64,000 nucleotides of DNA, from positions 1 to 64,000 of the forward strand of contig NZ_JBHTKJ010000001.1 in NCBI RefSeq assembly GCF_042675965.1. The letters are read 5' to 3'. Position numbers and translations under genes: made by a program. The notes under the pieces are model-generated. The model saw only the letters and a program-made list of their open reading frames with translations, made no database searches and had not been told where the DNA came from. Positions 43,334 to 52,236 of this stretch are shown piece by piece; the stretch's first letter is position 1; each line of letters begins with the position of its first letter. Source of the DNA: Virgibacillus_R byunsanensis. GTDB lineage: Bacteria > Bacillota > Bacilli > Bacillales > Amphibacillaceae.

Positions 43334-44191
43334 CTATTCTAATGCAGCTACCCCGCCTACAATTTCAGTGATCTCTTGTGTAATAGCTGCTTGGCGTGCG
43401 CGGTTATAAGATAATGTTAAATCATCAATTAAGTCTTCGGCATTATCTGTTGCACTACGCATTGCAGTCATTCGTGCTGCGTGTTCACTTGCTTTACCGT
43501 CTAACAATGCACCATAAATTAAACTTTCGGCATATTGTGGTAAAAGCACTTCTAAAATCTGTTCTTGGTCTGGTTCATATTCATACTGACTACCTGAACC
43601 AGCATCTTCCATATTTGTTATCGGCAGGATTTTAGTTGTGGTAACTTCTTGCGAGATGGCACTTATATAGTGATTGTAAACAATACTTAGTTCATCAATT
43701 TCTTCATCACTAAACATCTGAACCGTCTCAGCTGCCAGTTCCTTAATGTCTGCAAAATTAGGTTGATCCGCTAGTCCTAAGATACTCTTAGCAACTGGCA
43801 TGTCACGCTTCTTGCAGAATTCATAACCCATTCTTCCAATAGTAATAATTGTATATTCTTCAGGAGAGCTATGTCGGTCCTGGATCGTTTGAAGTAATCT
43901 TTTTAAAATACTACTATTATAAGCACCTGCTAAACCACGATCAGAAGTAACGACAAGATAACCTGCCTTTTTCACATTACGTTTTTCAAGCATGGGATGA
44001 CTTGCATCCGTATTATTATTAGCAATACTTGCAACAACTTCCTGAATCTTTTCACTATATGGTACAAATGCACGAGCATTCATTTCTGCTTTACTCATTT
44101 TGGAAGCAGAAACCATTTCCATAGCTTTGGTAATTTGTTTCGTTTTCGTTGTCGAATCAATTCTATTTTTAATATCTTTTAGTGATGCCAA
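43334..44191 (-). CDS. atpG: ATP synthase gamma subunit
   Basis: A 285-residue rotor shaft subunit with N-terminal coiled-coil helix (DIKNRIDSTTKTKQITKAMEMVSASKM) and C-terminal signature helix (TLSYNRARQAAITQEITEIVGGVAAL). Sits between atpA and atpD as usual. Confidence 0.95.
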   Translation of the reverse strand: MASLKDIKNRIDSTTKTKQITKAMEMVSASKMSKAEMNARAFVPYSEKIQEVVASIANNNTDASHPMLEKRNVKKAGYLVVTSDRGLAGAYNSSILKRLLQTIQDRHSSPEEYTIITIGRMGYEFCKKRDMPVAKSILGLADQPNFADIKELAAETVQMFSDEEIDELSIVYNHYISAISQEVTTTKILPITNMEDAGSGSQYEYEPDQEQILEVLLPQYAESLIYGALLDGKASEHAARMTAMRSATDNAEDLIDDLTLSYNRARQAAITQEITEIVGGVAALE

Positions 44192-44302
44192 GCTTTTTCA
44201 CCACCCTTTCTTGGTAAAAGGTTGCGTGTTACGAATTTTATTACGAATCACGTTCGGCAAGTCCAGTCTTTACGCCGCTGAACAGTTGCCTACGCTTTGA
44301 TT

Positions 44303-45814
44303 TTATGCTCCAGTTGGTAAGAATGTTTTCTTAAATGATTCTACTGCATCATTCATATCATCTGCTTCTGGAAGGTTACCAGTATCGCGGATAGATGCTA
44401 GTAGTTCTTTACGGTTCTCATCTAACCAGATGTTCATTTCCGTTTCGAAGCGAGTAATATCTTCTACAGGAATATCATCTAAGAAGCCTTTTGTTAGTGC
44501 ATAAATAATCATAACTTGTTTTTCAACAACTAATGGTTTATGCAATCCTTGTTTTAGTACTTCAACTGTACGTTCCCCACGATTTAGTTTCGCCTGTGTT
44601 GCTTTATCAAGGTCAGAACCAAATTGCGCGAATGCTTCTAGTTCACGGAATGATGCAAGGTCAAGACGTAATGTACCTGCAACCTTTTTCATCGCTTTGA
44701 TCTGTGCGGAACCACCAACACGAGATACCGAAAGTCCTGCGTTAATTGCTGGACGTACACCTGAGAAGAATAAATCTGATTGTAAGAAGATTTGTCCATC
44801 CGTGATCGAGATTACGTTCGTTGGAATATATGCACCGATATCACCTGCTTGTGTTTCAACAAATGGTAGTGCTGTTAATGAACCGCCACCTAAAGCATCG
44901 CTTAACTTAGCTGCACGCTCTAGTAAACGTGAGTGCAAGTAGAATACATCCCCTGGGAATGCTTCACGACCTGGAGGACGACGCAAAAGTAAAGAAAGTT
45001 CACGATATGCTGTTGCTTGTTTTGATAAGTCATCATATACAACAAGAACATGTTTACCGTTATACATAAATTCTTCACCCATTGTTACACCTGCATATGG
45101 AGCTAGGTATAATAATGGAGCTGGATCTGATGCACCAGCAGTTACTACAATCGTATTATCTAATGCACCGTGGCGACGGAATGTTTCCACTGTTCCACGG
45201 ACAGTTGATTCTTTTTGTCCAATTGCAACGTAAATACAAATCATATCCTGATCTTTTTGATTAATGATGGTATCTACTGCTACAGTTGTTTTACCTGTTT
45301 GACGGTCACCAATAATAAGTTCACGCTGGCCACGACCGATTGGCACAAGTGCGTCAATCGCTTTAATCCCTGTCTGTAATGGTTCATCAACTGATTTACG
45401 ATCCATTACCCCAGGAGCAGCTCCTTCAATGGGACGAGTTTTAGTCGTTTCTGCTGGACCTCTTCCGTCAATTGTTTGACCAAGTGGGTTTACTACTCTA
45501 CCTAGTAGTTCCTCCCCAACAGGTACTTGCATAATTCTGCCTGTGCGACGAACTTCATCGCCTTCTCTAATACCTGTGTATGGCCCTAAGATAACAATAC
45601 CAACGTTGGATTCCTCAAGGTTTTGCGCCATACCCATAACACCGTTTGAAAATTCAACAAGCTCTCCGGCCATGACATCATCAAGACCATGAGCACGTGC
45701 GATACCGTCACCGACTTCAATAACCGTCCCGACATCACTTACTTCTATATCCGAGTCAAACCGCTCGATTTGCTGCTTAATCAGTGTACTGATTTCTTCA
45801 GCTTTGATGCTCAT
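44303..45814 (-). CDS. atpA: ATP synthase alpha subunit
   Basis: A 503-residue non-catalytic F1 subunit with Walker A GDRQTGKT, the arginine-finger region SVSRVGGSAQ and PAINAGLSVSRVG signature. It is separated from atpH by 93 bp that hold a short copy of the family 2 element. Confidence 0.96.
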   Translation of the reverse strand: MSIKAEEISTLIKQQIERFDSDIEVSDVGTVIEVGDGIARAHGLDDVMAGELVEFSNGVMGMAQNLEESNVGIVILGPYTGIREGDEVRRTGRIMQVPVGEELLGRVVNPLGQTIDGRGPAETTKTRPIEGAAPGVMDRKSVDEPLQTGIKAIDALVPIGRGQRELIIGDRQTGKTTVAVDTIINQKDQDMICIYVAIGQKESTVRGTVETFRRHGALDNTIVVTAGASDPAPLLYLAPYAGVTMGEEFMYNGKHVLVVYDDLSKQATAYRELSLLLRRPPGREAFPGDVFYLHSRLLERAAKLSDALGGGSLTALPFVETQAGDIGAYIPTNVISITDGQIFLQSDLFFSGVRPAINAGLSVSRVGGSAQIKAMKKVAGTLRLDLASFRELEAFAQFGSDLDKATQAKLNRGERTVEVLKQGLHKPLVVEKQVMIIYALTKGFLDDIPVEDITRFETEMNIWLDENRKELLASIRDTGNLPEADDMNDAVESFKKTFLPTGA

Positions 45815-45843
45815 ACCATTTCACCCCTATCATCATTTGTTCG

Positions 45844-45920
45844 TTAGAAAACTTGGCTTATCGCAGGTAGCGAAAGCCTTAAGCAGGTAAGATAGTTTTA
45901 ACCTTTCTTAACTGCCAAGT
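45844..45920. repeat. Dispersed structured element, family 2, deleted copy inside the atp operon
   Basis: Keeps both ends of the element: TTAGAAAACTTGGC at one side and GCCAAGTTT at the other, which are inverted repeats. Inside, GGCTTATCGC pairs with GCGAAAGCC. Its end overlaps the last five codons and stop of atpH (FKLGS), so the element supplies part of that coding sequence. Confidence 0.75.
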
Positions 45921-46450
45921 TTAAAGTCACGTTCGATACGTCGTAGTTTTCCACTAATGGAGCCATCGTAAATCGTGTTGCCCATGCGGATTTTAACACC
46001 ACCGATAATCGAAGGGTCTACAATATTTTCAAGCTTAATCGCTTTTTTATTAAACCGTTTAGCAAATTTACTCTCTAGCTCTTGTTTTTCCATATCGGAT
46101 AATTCGCGAACAGAATATACGGTTGCTTGTGCTATTCCTTCTGCATCATTTACCAATTTAATAAAATGATCAATAGTGGATGGGATGATCTCAACTCGTT
46201 GACGTTCCACCAATAGCTTCATTGTGTTTAACACATCTGTTGAGTATCCTTGAAACGCTTCATCAAGAAATTGTTTCTTTTCCACATAATTAACCTTAGG
46301 ATGCTTCAAGAATTTATAAAGTTGCTGATTGTTTTGAAAAACTTCACGTACAACGTGTAATTCTTCTATAAGCTTTTCTAATGTAGCTTTTTCATTTCCG
46401 AGCTGGAAAAGAGCTTCTGCATAACGTTTGGAAACTACTGCTTCACTCAT
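45908..46450 (-). CDS. atpH: ATP synthase delta subunit
   Basis: A 180-residue peripheral-stalk subunit joining F1 to the b subunits. The OSCP signature near the C terminus (IGGVKIRMGNTIYDGSISGKL) is present. Its start overlaps the atpF stop by 4 bp. The last codons lie in a repeat element. Confidence 0.94.
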   Translation of the reverse strand: MSEAVVSKRYAEALFQLGNEKATLEKLIEELHVVREVFQNNQQLYKFLKHPKVNYVEKKQFLDEAFQGYSTDVLNTMKLLVERQRVEIIPSTIDHFIKLVNDAEGIAQATVYSVRELSDMEKQELESKFAKRFNKKAIKLENIVDPSIIGGVKIRMGNTIYDGSISGKLRRIERDFKLGS

Positions 46451-46974
46451 CGCTCTTCTCCTACCTCTTTAATGTAATCATTGATCAAGTCTTCTTGATC
46501 CTGTGCACTTATTTCTTTTTCAATTACTTTACTTGCTATAAGTACAGATAATGAAGCCACTTTATCTTGAAGTGCTTGAAGTGCTTTTTCTTTTTCATTG
46601 CGAATTTCTTCTTGTGCTGACTGCTTAATTCGATCTGCTTCTTGGTGAGCATTTTCAATGATTGATTTTTCTTGGTTAGAACCAGCACTCTTTGCATCTT
46701 CAATGATTTGTTGAGCTTCTTGTTTGGTTTGTTTTAATTGTTCTGTAGCTTCTTTTGAAGCTTTTTCAGCTTCTGCGCGGCTCTTTTCTGCAGCTTCGAT
46801 TTCACCAGCAACGTATTCTTCACGTTTTTGCATCATTCCAATTACTGGACCCCATGCGAACTTACGCAATAGGACAAGCAAAATAACGAAGAAGAATAAC
46901 TGCATTAGCATGTCTCCAACATGAAGACCACCAAGTGCTGCATTTATAGTAGAAAATCCAGTGAATGCTTGCAC
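46447..46974 (-). CDS. atpF: ATP synthase b subunit
   Basis: A 175-residue subunit with one N-terminal membrane helix (about 20-38, QLFFFVILLVLLRKFAW) followed by a long coiled coil rich in Glu/Lys/Ala. I chose GTG at 46974 because AAAGGAG lies 8 bases upstream; the in-frame ATG at 46998 has no SD. Confidence 0.93.
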   Translation of the reverse strand: MQAFTGFSTINAALGGLHVGDMLMQLFFFVILLVLLRKFAWGPVIGMMQKREEYVAGEIEAAEKSRAEAEKASKEATEQLKQTKQEAQQIIEDAKSAGSNQEKSIIENAHQEADRIKQSAQEEIRNEKEKALQALQDKVASLSVLIASKVIEKEISAQDQEDLINDYIKEVGEER

Positions 46975-47121
46975 AGAATTCACTCCTTTCACCTTCATTT
47001 AGAGAACATTACACGATTGCAAAGTTCAGTTATATCTTCATTTTAAAAAATAGTAAAAAGCATAACAACGGCGAAGGTTCTAATTCAGACATACTCCGCC
47101 ATCTTTTTTAGTAATAAGTTA

Positions 47122-47328
47122 TTACATTACCATTAGTGCGATTACTACCGCGATGATAGGCATAGCCTCAACCAAACCAACACCAATAAACATCGTTGTT
47201 TGTAGTTGACCTTTTAGTTCTGGTTGACGAGCAATCCCTTCAACCGTACGACTTACAATTAAACCGTTACCTACACCAGCACCAAGTGCCCCTAATCCTA
47301 CTGCGATTGCAGCTGCTAAAGCTCCCAT
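47122..47328 (-). CDS. atpE: ATP synthase c subunit
   Basis: A 68-residue two-helix proteolipid forming the rotor ring. The Gly-rich first helix (GLGALGAGVGNG) and the essential ion-binding Glu54 (GLVEAMP) are present. Residues around Glu54 look proton-type rather than Na+-type. SD GGAGG lies 9 bases before the ATG. Confidence 0.95.
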   Translation of the reverse strand: MGALAAAIAVGLGALGAGVGNGLIVSRTVEGIARQPELKGQLQTTMFIGVGLVEAMPIIAVVIALMVM

Positions 47329-47424
47329 AATATAAATCCTCCTCAAAATAGTTGTATAAGTTTTTTCATAATTTCCTTTTTCAGCATGAAAGCTAAAATA
47401 GGCTAATTAACAATTGGATGTAGC

Positions 47425-48147
47425 TTAATGATCGCTACTTACTTTATGTGACATGTAAACCATTGCCAGCATAGTGAAAATAAATGCTTGGATAGCACCG
47501 ATAAATATACTAAATCCTTGCCATGCCAAGAATGGAATTGCTCCACCAAGGAAGCCTAATACACTTGAGGTTGTTACACCTACTAGTAAACTTAGTAGTA
47601 CTTCACCGGCATATAAGTTACCGAAAAGACGTAAACCTAACGTTAATGTGTTTGCAAATTCCTCGATAATTTTTATCGGAAATAAGAATGGCAGCGGTCG
47701 GAAATATTCCTTCACATACTCTTTTCCGCCTCGCATCTTAACACCATAATAGTGTGTTAGAACAATTACCATCGCGGAAAGCGTTAATGTGACACTTGGA
47801 TCTGCTGTTGGTGATTTCCACCATAGATCGTGGCCAAACACCCCATTTGTTATAACACCTAGCATATTACCCACAAGAATGTATGTAATTAATGTTAGTG
47901 CTAATGGCAAGAAGACCTTACCTGTTTTCCAGTCCATCGTGTCGTTAATAATTCCTTTAACAAAGTCCAGAATCCATTCCATGAAGTTCTGCACACCTGT
48001 TGGCTTCATTTGTAATTTCCTTGCACCCAACATACTGAGGACAAATACGATTAATGACGTAATTGCAATCATTAATACGTTGGACATATTAAAATCAAGC
48101 CAGGATATTCCAAATACATCTCTTAACATTGGTGCTCCATGATCCAC
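47425..48147 (-). CDS. atpB: ATP synthase a subunit
   Basis: A 240-residue proton-channel subunit. The conserved Arg lies in EEFANTLTLGLRLFGN, and IGAIQAFIFTMLAMVYM is near the C terminus. The GTG start at 48147 gives MDHGAP, like MNHG of B. subtilis, with GGGGTG upstream; an in-frame GTG three codons earlier or the ATG at 48129 are alternatives. Confidence 0.92.
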   Translation of the reverse strand: MDHGAPMLRDVFGISWLDFNMSNVLMIAITSLIVFVLSMLGARKLQMKPTGVQNFMEWILDFVKGIINDTMDWKTGKVFLPLALTLITYILVGNMLGVITNGVFGHDLWWKSPTADPSVTLTLSAMVIVLTHYYGVKMRGGKEYVKEYFRPLPFLFPIKIIEEFANTLTLGLRLFGNLYAGEVLLSLLVGVTTSSVLGFLGGAIPFLAWQGFSIFIGAIQAFIFTMLAMVYMSHKVSSDH

Positions 48148-48235
48148 CTTGTTCACCCCTCTTTCATACTATAATCCTTGTTTTCTAGAAAGCCTTGGCT
48201 CCTCACCAAAATCGTGGCAAAAGCTTTGGATTATC

Positions 48236-48622
48236 TTATTTCTTAGGACTTTCTTCACTCTTAAAGTGGGATATAACAAAATCTATCACCATGACGAGAT
48301 AGGATGTCATTAATCCAATTATTACAGCGATAATGTGAAAATAGTCTTCAAAACGAAGTGCGATAATGACTGCCAATGCAACAGCAGCAAATCGCGATAC
48401 AGTGCCAAGCCCTCTTGCGGGTTGCTTTTTTGCAACAGCCTCTGTAAAGTCGTATGTTTTCCTTTGAAGAAGCACTAAGTTATATAAACTAATTACGCTT
48501 CCTAAAAGAAGACCGAGGAAGATACGGAGATATGGGGTGAACCCTGCTCCAAGTACCAATAATGCCAAAAGGTAGAACATCCACTTACGTTGACGCGCAA
48601 TCATATTTTCATAATGCGACAT
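48236..48622 (-). CDS. atpI: ATP synthase protein I (AtpI)
   Basis: A 128-residue membrane protein with four helices, the assembly factor that opens the atp operon in Firmicutes. SD is GGGGG at 12 bases, so translation may be modest. The position directly upstream of atpB is diagnostic. Confidence 0.85.
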   Translation of the reverse strand: MSHYENMIARQRKWMFYLLALLVLGAGFTPYLRIFLGLLLGSVISLYNLVLLQRKTYDFTEAVAKKQPARGLGTVSRFAAVALAVIIALRFEDYFHIIAVIIGLMTSYLVMVIDFVISHFKSEESPKK

Positions 48623-48626
48623 AATA

Positions 48627-48770
48627 TTACTTTTCCCCCGTTTTGTTGCACATTTTAAGGTTTGCAGGCCTATGAAAAGCCCTATTCTCAGGATAGGGGG
48701 TTAGCAGATGATGCTTGTCTAGCTTTTGTTCAACAAATAATCCTGCAAGTGTTGCCCTATATAGCTTCAT
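48627..48770 (-). CDS. Possible 47-residue leader ORF upstream of atpI (doubtful)
   Basis: An ATG frame starting MKLYRATLAGLFVEQKL that ends 4 bp before the atpI start. It has a weak GGGAAG SD and spans a small hairpin (CCCTAT/ATAGGG, 48684-48704). It could be a leader peptide or chance. Confidence 0.25.
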   Translation of the reverse strand: MKLYRATLAGLFVEQKLDKHHLLTPYPENRAFHRPANLKMCNKTGEK

Positions 48771-49249
48771 GGCAATATCTTCCCACATACAGCACTCATA
48801 CATACAGCAAAAAATCCGTGAGATAAGTCACTGCAAATATGAATAGTTTGTCTTATACTTATGTAAGGTTTGTCAATTAAGGGACATAATTATTGCAGTT
48901 TAATGAAAACCTTACCATTCACACTAAGCAAGTTTACAGTAGCAGTACCCTATTGTCAATTGGTTTGACGGATAATCCAACGAATGGATATTGGCAATTT
49001 TAAACAATCGTTTAATCTTTCTTCATCACTGATATGATGCCTCTTACAAGGCTTCACCTATGAACATAAATCAGCTAGTTGTTTGGTGGATTTCAAACCA
49101 TATCCCTTGCTATTATAACGGAATAACCCTGTCGAATAAAATGACATTTTTGTGAACGAATTTTGTCGTAAATGGAATTGCTTTGTTTTGTTGTTTTTAA
49201 TTAAGGCTGTTTTTTAAAAGATTTTGTTTTTGACACAATAGATATATAA

Positions 49250-49420
49250 TGCGACGTAACCTGATATGATGGTTGGTGCTTTTACTCGCTCTGGAAATAC
49301 ACTTCGCTTTTCGCGGGCGGCTGGTGAGCTTCTTCATGCTGACGCATTTCAGAAACTCACCTATGCCTATCCTCCCGCAGAAGTCTTCGTGTATTTCCGC
49401 CGCTGATATAGTTTCCACAA
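49250..49420. repeat. Dispersed element, family 3, long copy
   Basis: Begins GCGACGTAACCTGATATGAT and continues with TACTCGCTCTGGAAATACAC and CGCTTTTCGCGGGCGGCTGG, then CTCCCGCAGAAGTCTTCGTG. The first half matches the reverse complement of 38321-38446. Elements with the CGCGGGCGGCT...CCCGCAG pattern are widespread in Bacillaceae genomes as I recall. Confidence 0.75.
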
Positions 49421-49635
49421 TGAAACAACAGCTATCATTTCGTTTTTTATAGCATAAACTACCCTTTTATGGTGTTTGATTGGAGCGGAGGTCAGTCGAC
49501 TCCTATCGGGAACAGCATCCCCCAGGAGTGTTGCACTTTTTCACAGCTTAGAGTAGCTTTCTGTTCAAGATTCCAAATGTTTTATCCAAACAATGATTAG
49601 AACGCCATGATCAGCGAAGGCAGAACACGAAGACT

Positions 49636-49800
49636 CCTCGAAAATACAAACCGATTTTCTTCGTGCGATGTAATGCTGTCGAAGCCTTCCTTGTCCTGTG
49701 GGAACAGCACGTGTCCGAAGACCCCGGAAGAAGCGTTTTTTGCTTCTGAGGAGGGCTGAGGCCGTGCCCGCGGAAAGCATCCGCCCCTTGCGATCCCGGA
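49636..49800. repeat. Dispersed element, family 3-like, opposite orientation
   Basis: On the minus strand it reads GATGCTTTCCGCGGGCACGG ... CCACAGGACAAGGAAGGC, the same kind of element as 49250-49420 but in the opposite orientation. Together they bracket about 215 bp. Confidence 0.6.
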
Positions 49801-49887
49801 CAGCGGCAATAGAAGTAAGCCTAAAGTTGCGTCGCAATCTACATCAACTGTGAGGATTAAATAGTAGTCAAACTTACGAAATGAGTT

Positions 49888-52059
49888 TTAGTTAATAATA
49901 ACCTCCGTTTCGTAACTTTCATAACTACCATCTTCCAATAATACGGTAATTAATGCCTTGTATTGACCAGGTTTACCTAATTCCTTCTTTTCCATTTGTC
50001 CCTCATTCATACCAATTTCAACGTCACTTAATTCTAAAAATGTTCGATCATAGATCAGTGTGCCAGGATTGTAAAGGTCTACAGTCACACTTTTCGCCTC
50101 ATCTGTTACATACAATTTATAAAAATACGTATCATCCGAAAAAGGCATTAACGAAAACTCAAAGCCCATTGCCTTAGGATAGTCCGCTGTTTCATTTACA
50201 AAAAGATAAGGCAATTGATAGGTTTCACCTTGTTGATGTAACGAAATCCATCCTTGGTAGAGTCCCTTCTCCAATTGTGGTGTGGTAACACTTAATTCAA
50301 TTGGAATTGTCTTTTGCTGTTTGCCTTCTAAGGTGAACATTTGAGGCAAATTCCAAGTAAGTCCTTTTTGTTTGGTTGGAATATCAAATGAATAGCTTTG
50401 TGCTTGATTTGTTGTATTTTCAATAGTTACATTTATGGTCTTTTCTTCTTTATATGAATTGATTTTGCCATATGATAACAATGCATGCTGAATAATCGTG
50501 TTTGTTTCAATAGCTTTATTAGGCTGAATTTGGCCTGTACCTTGAATGATCGGGTCTAAGAGATCACCTTTATTATCTTCTAATGGTGTTGCTGTTGTCG
50601 TTAATGCTCCTTGAATTTGTTCTATTGTCCAATCAGGGTGCGCCTCTTTCACTAATGCCATCACACCTGCTACATGCGGGGCAGCCATACTTGTTCCTTG
50701 TAATGCTTGATACCCGTTTGGAACCGTACTAATGATGTTTGAACCGGGCGCTATAATATCAGGCTTAATATCCCAGTTTACTGTCACTGGTCCTCGTGAG
50801 CTAAAGTCAGCTATGGTCGTTTCTGTTGTTTGATAGATTGTTTCTATTGTTTGCGAATCTGTATTATTCTGTAACCATTGCCCATCCTGATGAGATATGG
50901 AAGCAACAGGAATGGTTACCGGGTTTTCTGGATTTTCAATTGACCCTTGAAACGGTTTTTCCTCATTGTTAAAAATTAATACCGCTTCAGCACCACTTTC
51001 TTCAGCCTTTTTTGCCATTTCATGAAAAGGAACTTCTCCACGCTTTGCGAGTGCAATTTTTCCTGTTAAATTAGCATGGTTATCATTTACTTGGACAATT
51101 GGATAACGGTGTTCTAAATTCCAAGGAATAGAGCCTTGCATAGAGGTTAATTCAATTGTCTTATCTTGAATCGGCTCATACAAATAAGGAACTGTTTGTG
51201 GTGAAGCTGACGCCCCAACTGACATCGCTTTTGTTGCAGTTGCAGGTGAACCCACTGTCCAATTATCTGGACCATTATTCCCATTAGCAATAACAACTCC
51301 TATTCCAAGATCGACTGCCCGATTAACAGCAACACTTGTTGGAAAATCAGGACCATTTACTGCATTTCCTAATGAAAGATTGATAATATCTACCCCATCT
51401 TTCACCGCTTGTTCCATTGCTGCAATTACCTGAACAGTTGACCCTCTTCCACCAGGACCGAGTGCACGATATGCATATATTCCTGCTCCAGGTGCTACCC
51501 CCAACAGATCACCATTTGCCGCAATAATCCCCGCTACATGAGATCCATGGATCGTTGGCATCCCTTGTGAACGCTGCGTTTCCAGCGGATCATCATCTAA
51601 ATCAACTAAATCATACCCTCCTCTGTAATTTGTTGAAAGATCTGGATGATCATAGGCTATTCCAGTGTCAATCACACCCACGTTGACACCTTTACCTGTA
51701 TAAGTAGTGTCGTTTAACGTGAATGGCATGACCATATTATCCTGTTGCACTTCTTTTAAAGAATCGTTAGGCAACGTTTCATATGTACGTACCGGATGTA
51801 TCGCTTTAATAAATTCAAGTGATCCCATTCTCGCTAATTTATCTGGGGCAGCCTGCAACGCAAGTCCGTTGAACAATTGATCATACATCGCTATAACATC
51901 GATGAATGGATGGTAGGTGTTAATGTATTTTTTATGCTCTTTGGGATCTCCCTCTACTTCAATTATGATAGATTGCTTGTTATCTGTAGTGGCTGCCATT
52001 GGAACTGGGTTAGAAATGTAGATTATTGCTGTGATTAAAATGAGGAAGATTAGTCGCAT
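49888..52059 (-). CDS. Second secreted subtilisin-family (S8) protease
   Basis: A 723-residue secreted protease with signal peptide (about 1-22), short I9-like propeptide and S8 residues Asp131 (VIDTGIAYDHPD), His171 (HGSHVAGI), the oxyanion Asn near 260 (ANGNNG) and Ser457 (GTSMAAPHVAG). A PA domain lies at about 300-405. It lacks the long C-terminal part of the Vpr-like protein at 139-3252. It has no counterpart at this place in B. subtilis (atp-upp interval), so it may have been inserted here. SD AAGGAG. Confidence 0.88.
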   Translation of the reverse strand: MRLIFLILITAIIYISNPVPMAATTDNKQSIIIEVEGDPKEHKKYINTYHPFIDVIAMYDQLFNGLALQAAPDKLARMGSLEFIKAIHPVRTYETLPNDSLKEVQQDNMVMPFTLNDTTYTGKGVNVGVIDTGIAYDHPDLSTNYRGGYDLVDLDDDPLETQRSQGMPTIHGSHVAGIIAANGDLLGVAPGAGIYAYRALGPGGRGSTVQVIAAMEQAVKDGVDIINLSLGNAVNGPDFPTSVAVNRAVDLGIGVVIANGNNGPDNWTVGSPATATKAMSVGASASPQTVPYLYEPIQDKTIELTSMQGSIPWNLEHRYPIVQVNDNHANLTGKIALAKRGEVPFHEMAKKAEESGAEAVLIFNNEEKPFQGSIENPENPVTIPVASISHQDGQWLQNNTDSQTIETIYQTTETTIADFSSRGPVTVNWDIKPDIIAPGSNIISTVPNGYQALQGTSMAAPHVAGVMALVKEAHPDWTIEQIQGALTTTATPLEDNKGDLLDPIIQGTGQIQPNKAIETNTIIQHALLSYGKINSYKEEKTINVTIENTTNQAQSYSFDIPTKQKGLTWNLPQMFTLEGKQQKTIPIELSVTTPQLEKGLYQGWISLHQQGETYQLPYLFVNETADYPKAMGFEFSLMPFSDDTYFYKLYVTDEAKSVTVDLYNPGTLIYDRTFLELSDVEIGMNEGQMEKKELGKPGQYKALITVLLEDGSYESYETEVIIN

Positions 52060-52199
52060 AATGGGGAGACTCCTTTTTTATTATTTTGTAAGAATAGGGT
52101 TGGTAGGTAGCTTGAGAATACTTGATTTAGAGAAATGCTTCAGCAATTTCTTCTTATCTTTTGGAAAAAATAAATATTCATGCACGATTGAAAAATTTA

Positions 52200-52225
52200 A
52201 AGGATTCAGCGACTGCTGAATCCTT
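52200..52225 (-). terminator. Rho-independent terminator of mnaA
   Basis: AAGGATTCAGC and GCTGAATCCTT form an 11-bp stem with a 4-base loop just past the mnaA stop codon. Confidence 0.85.
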
Positions 52226-52236
52226 CATTGTACCGT

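Larger units (their letters stand above)
48771..49887. other. Gene-free, repeat-rich region between atpI and the second subtilase gene
   Basis: About 1.1 kb. The first part (48771-49190) is AT-rich and should contain the atp operon promoter, though none is clear. The rest consists of two family 3-like elements (49250-49420 and 49636-49800). Open frames here translate repeat DNA and are not considered genes. Confidence 0.6.

Noticed and set aside
49565..49837. Two overlapping minus-strand frames of 70-90 codons
   Set aside because: They translate a GC-rich family 3 dispersed element, without an SD or homology.
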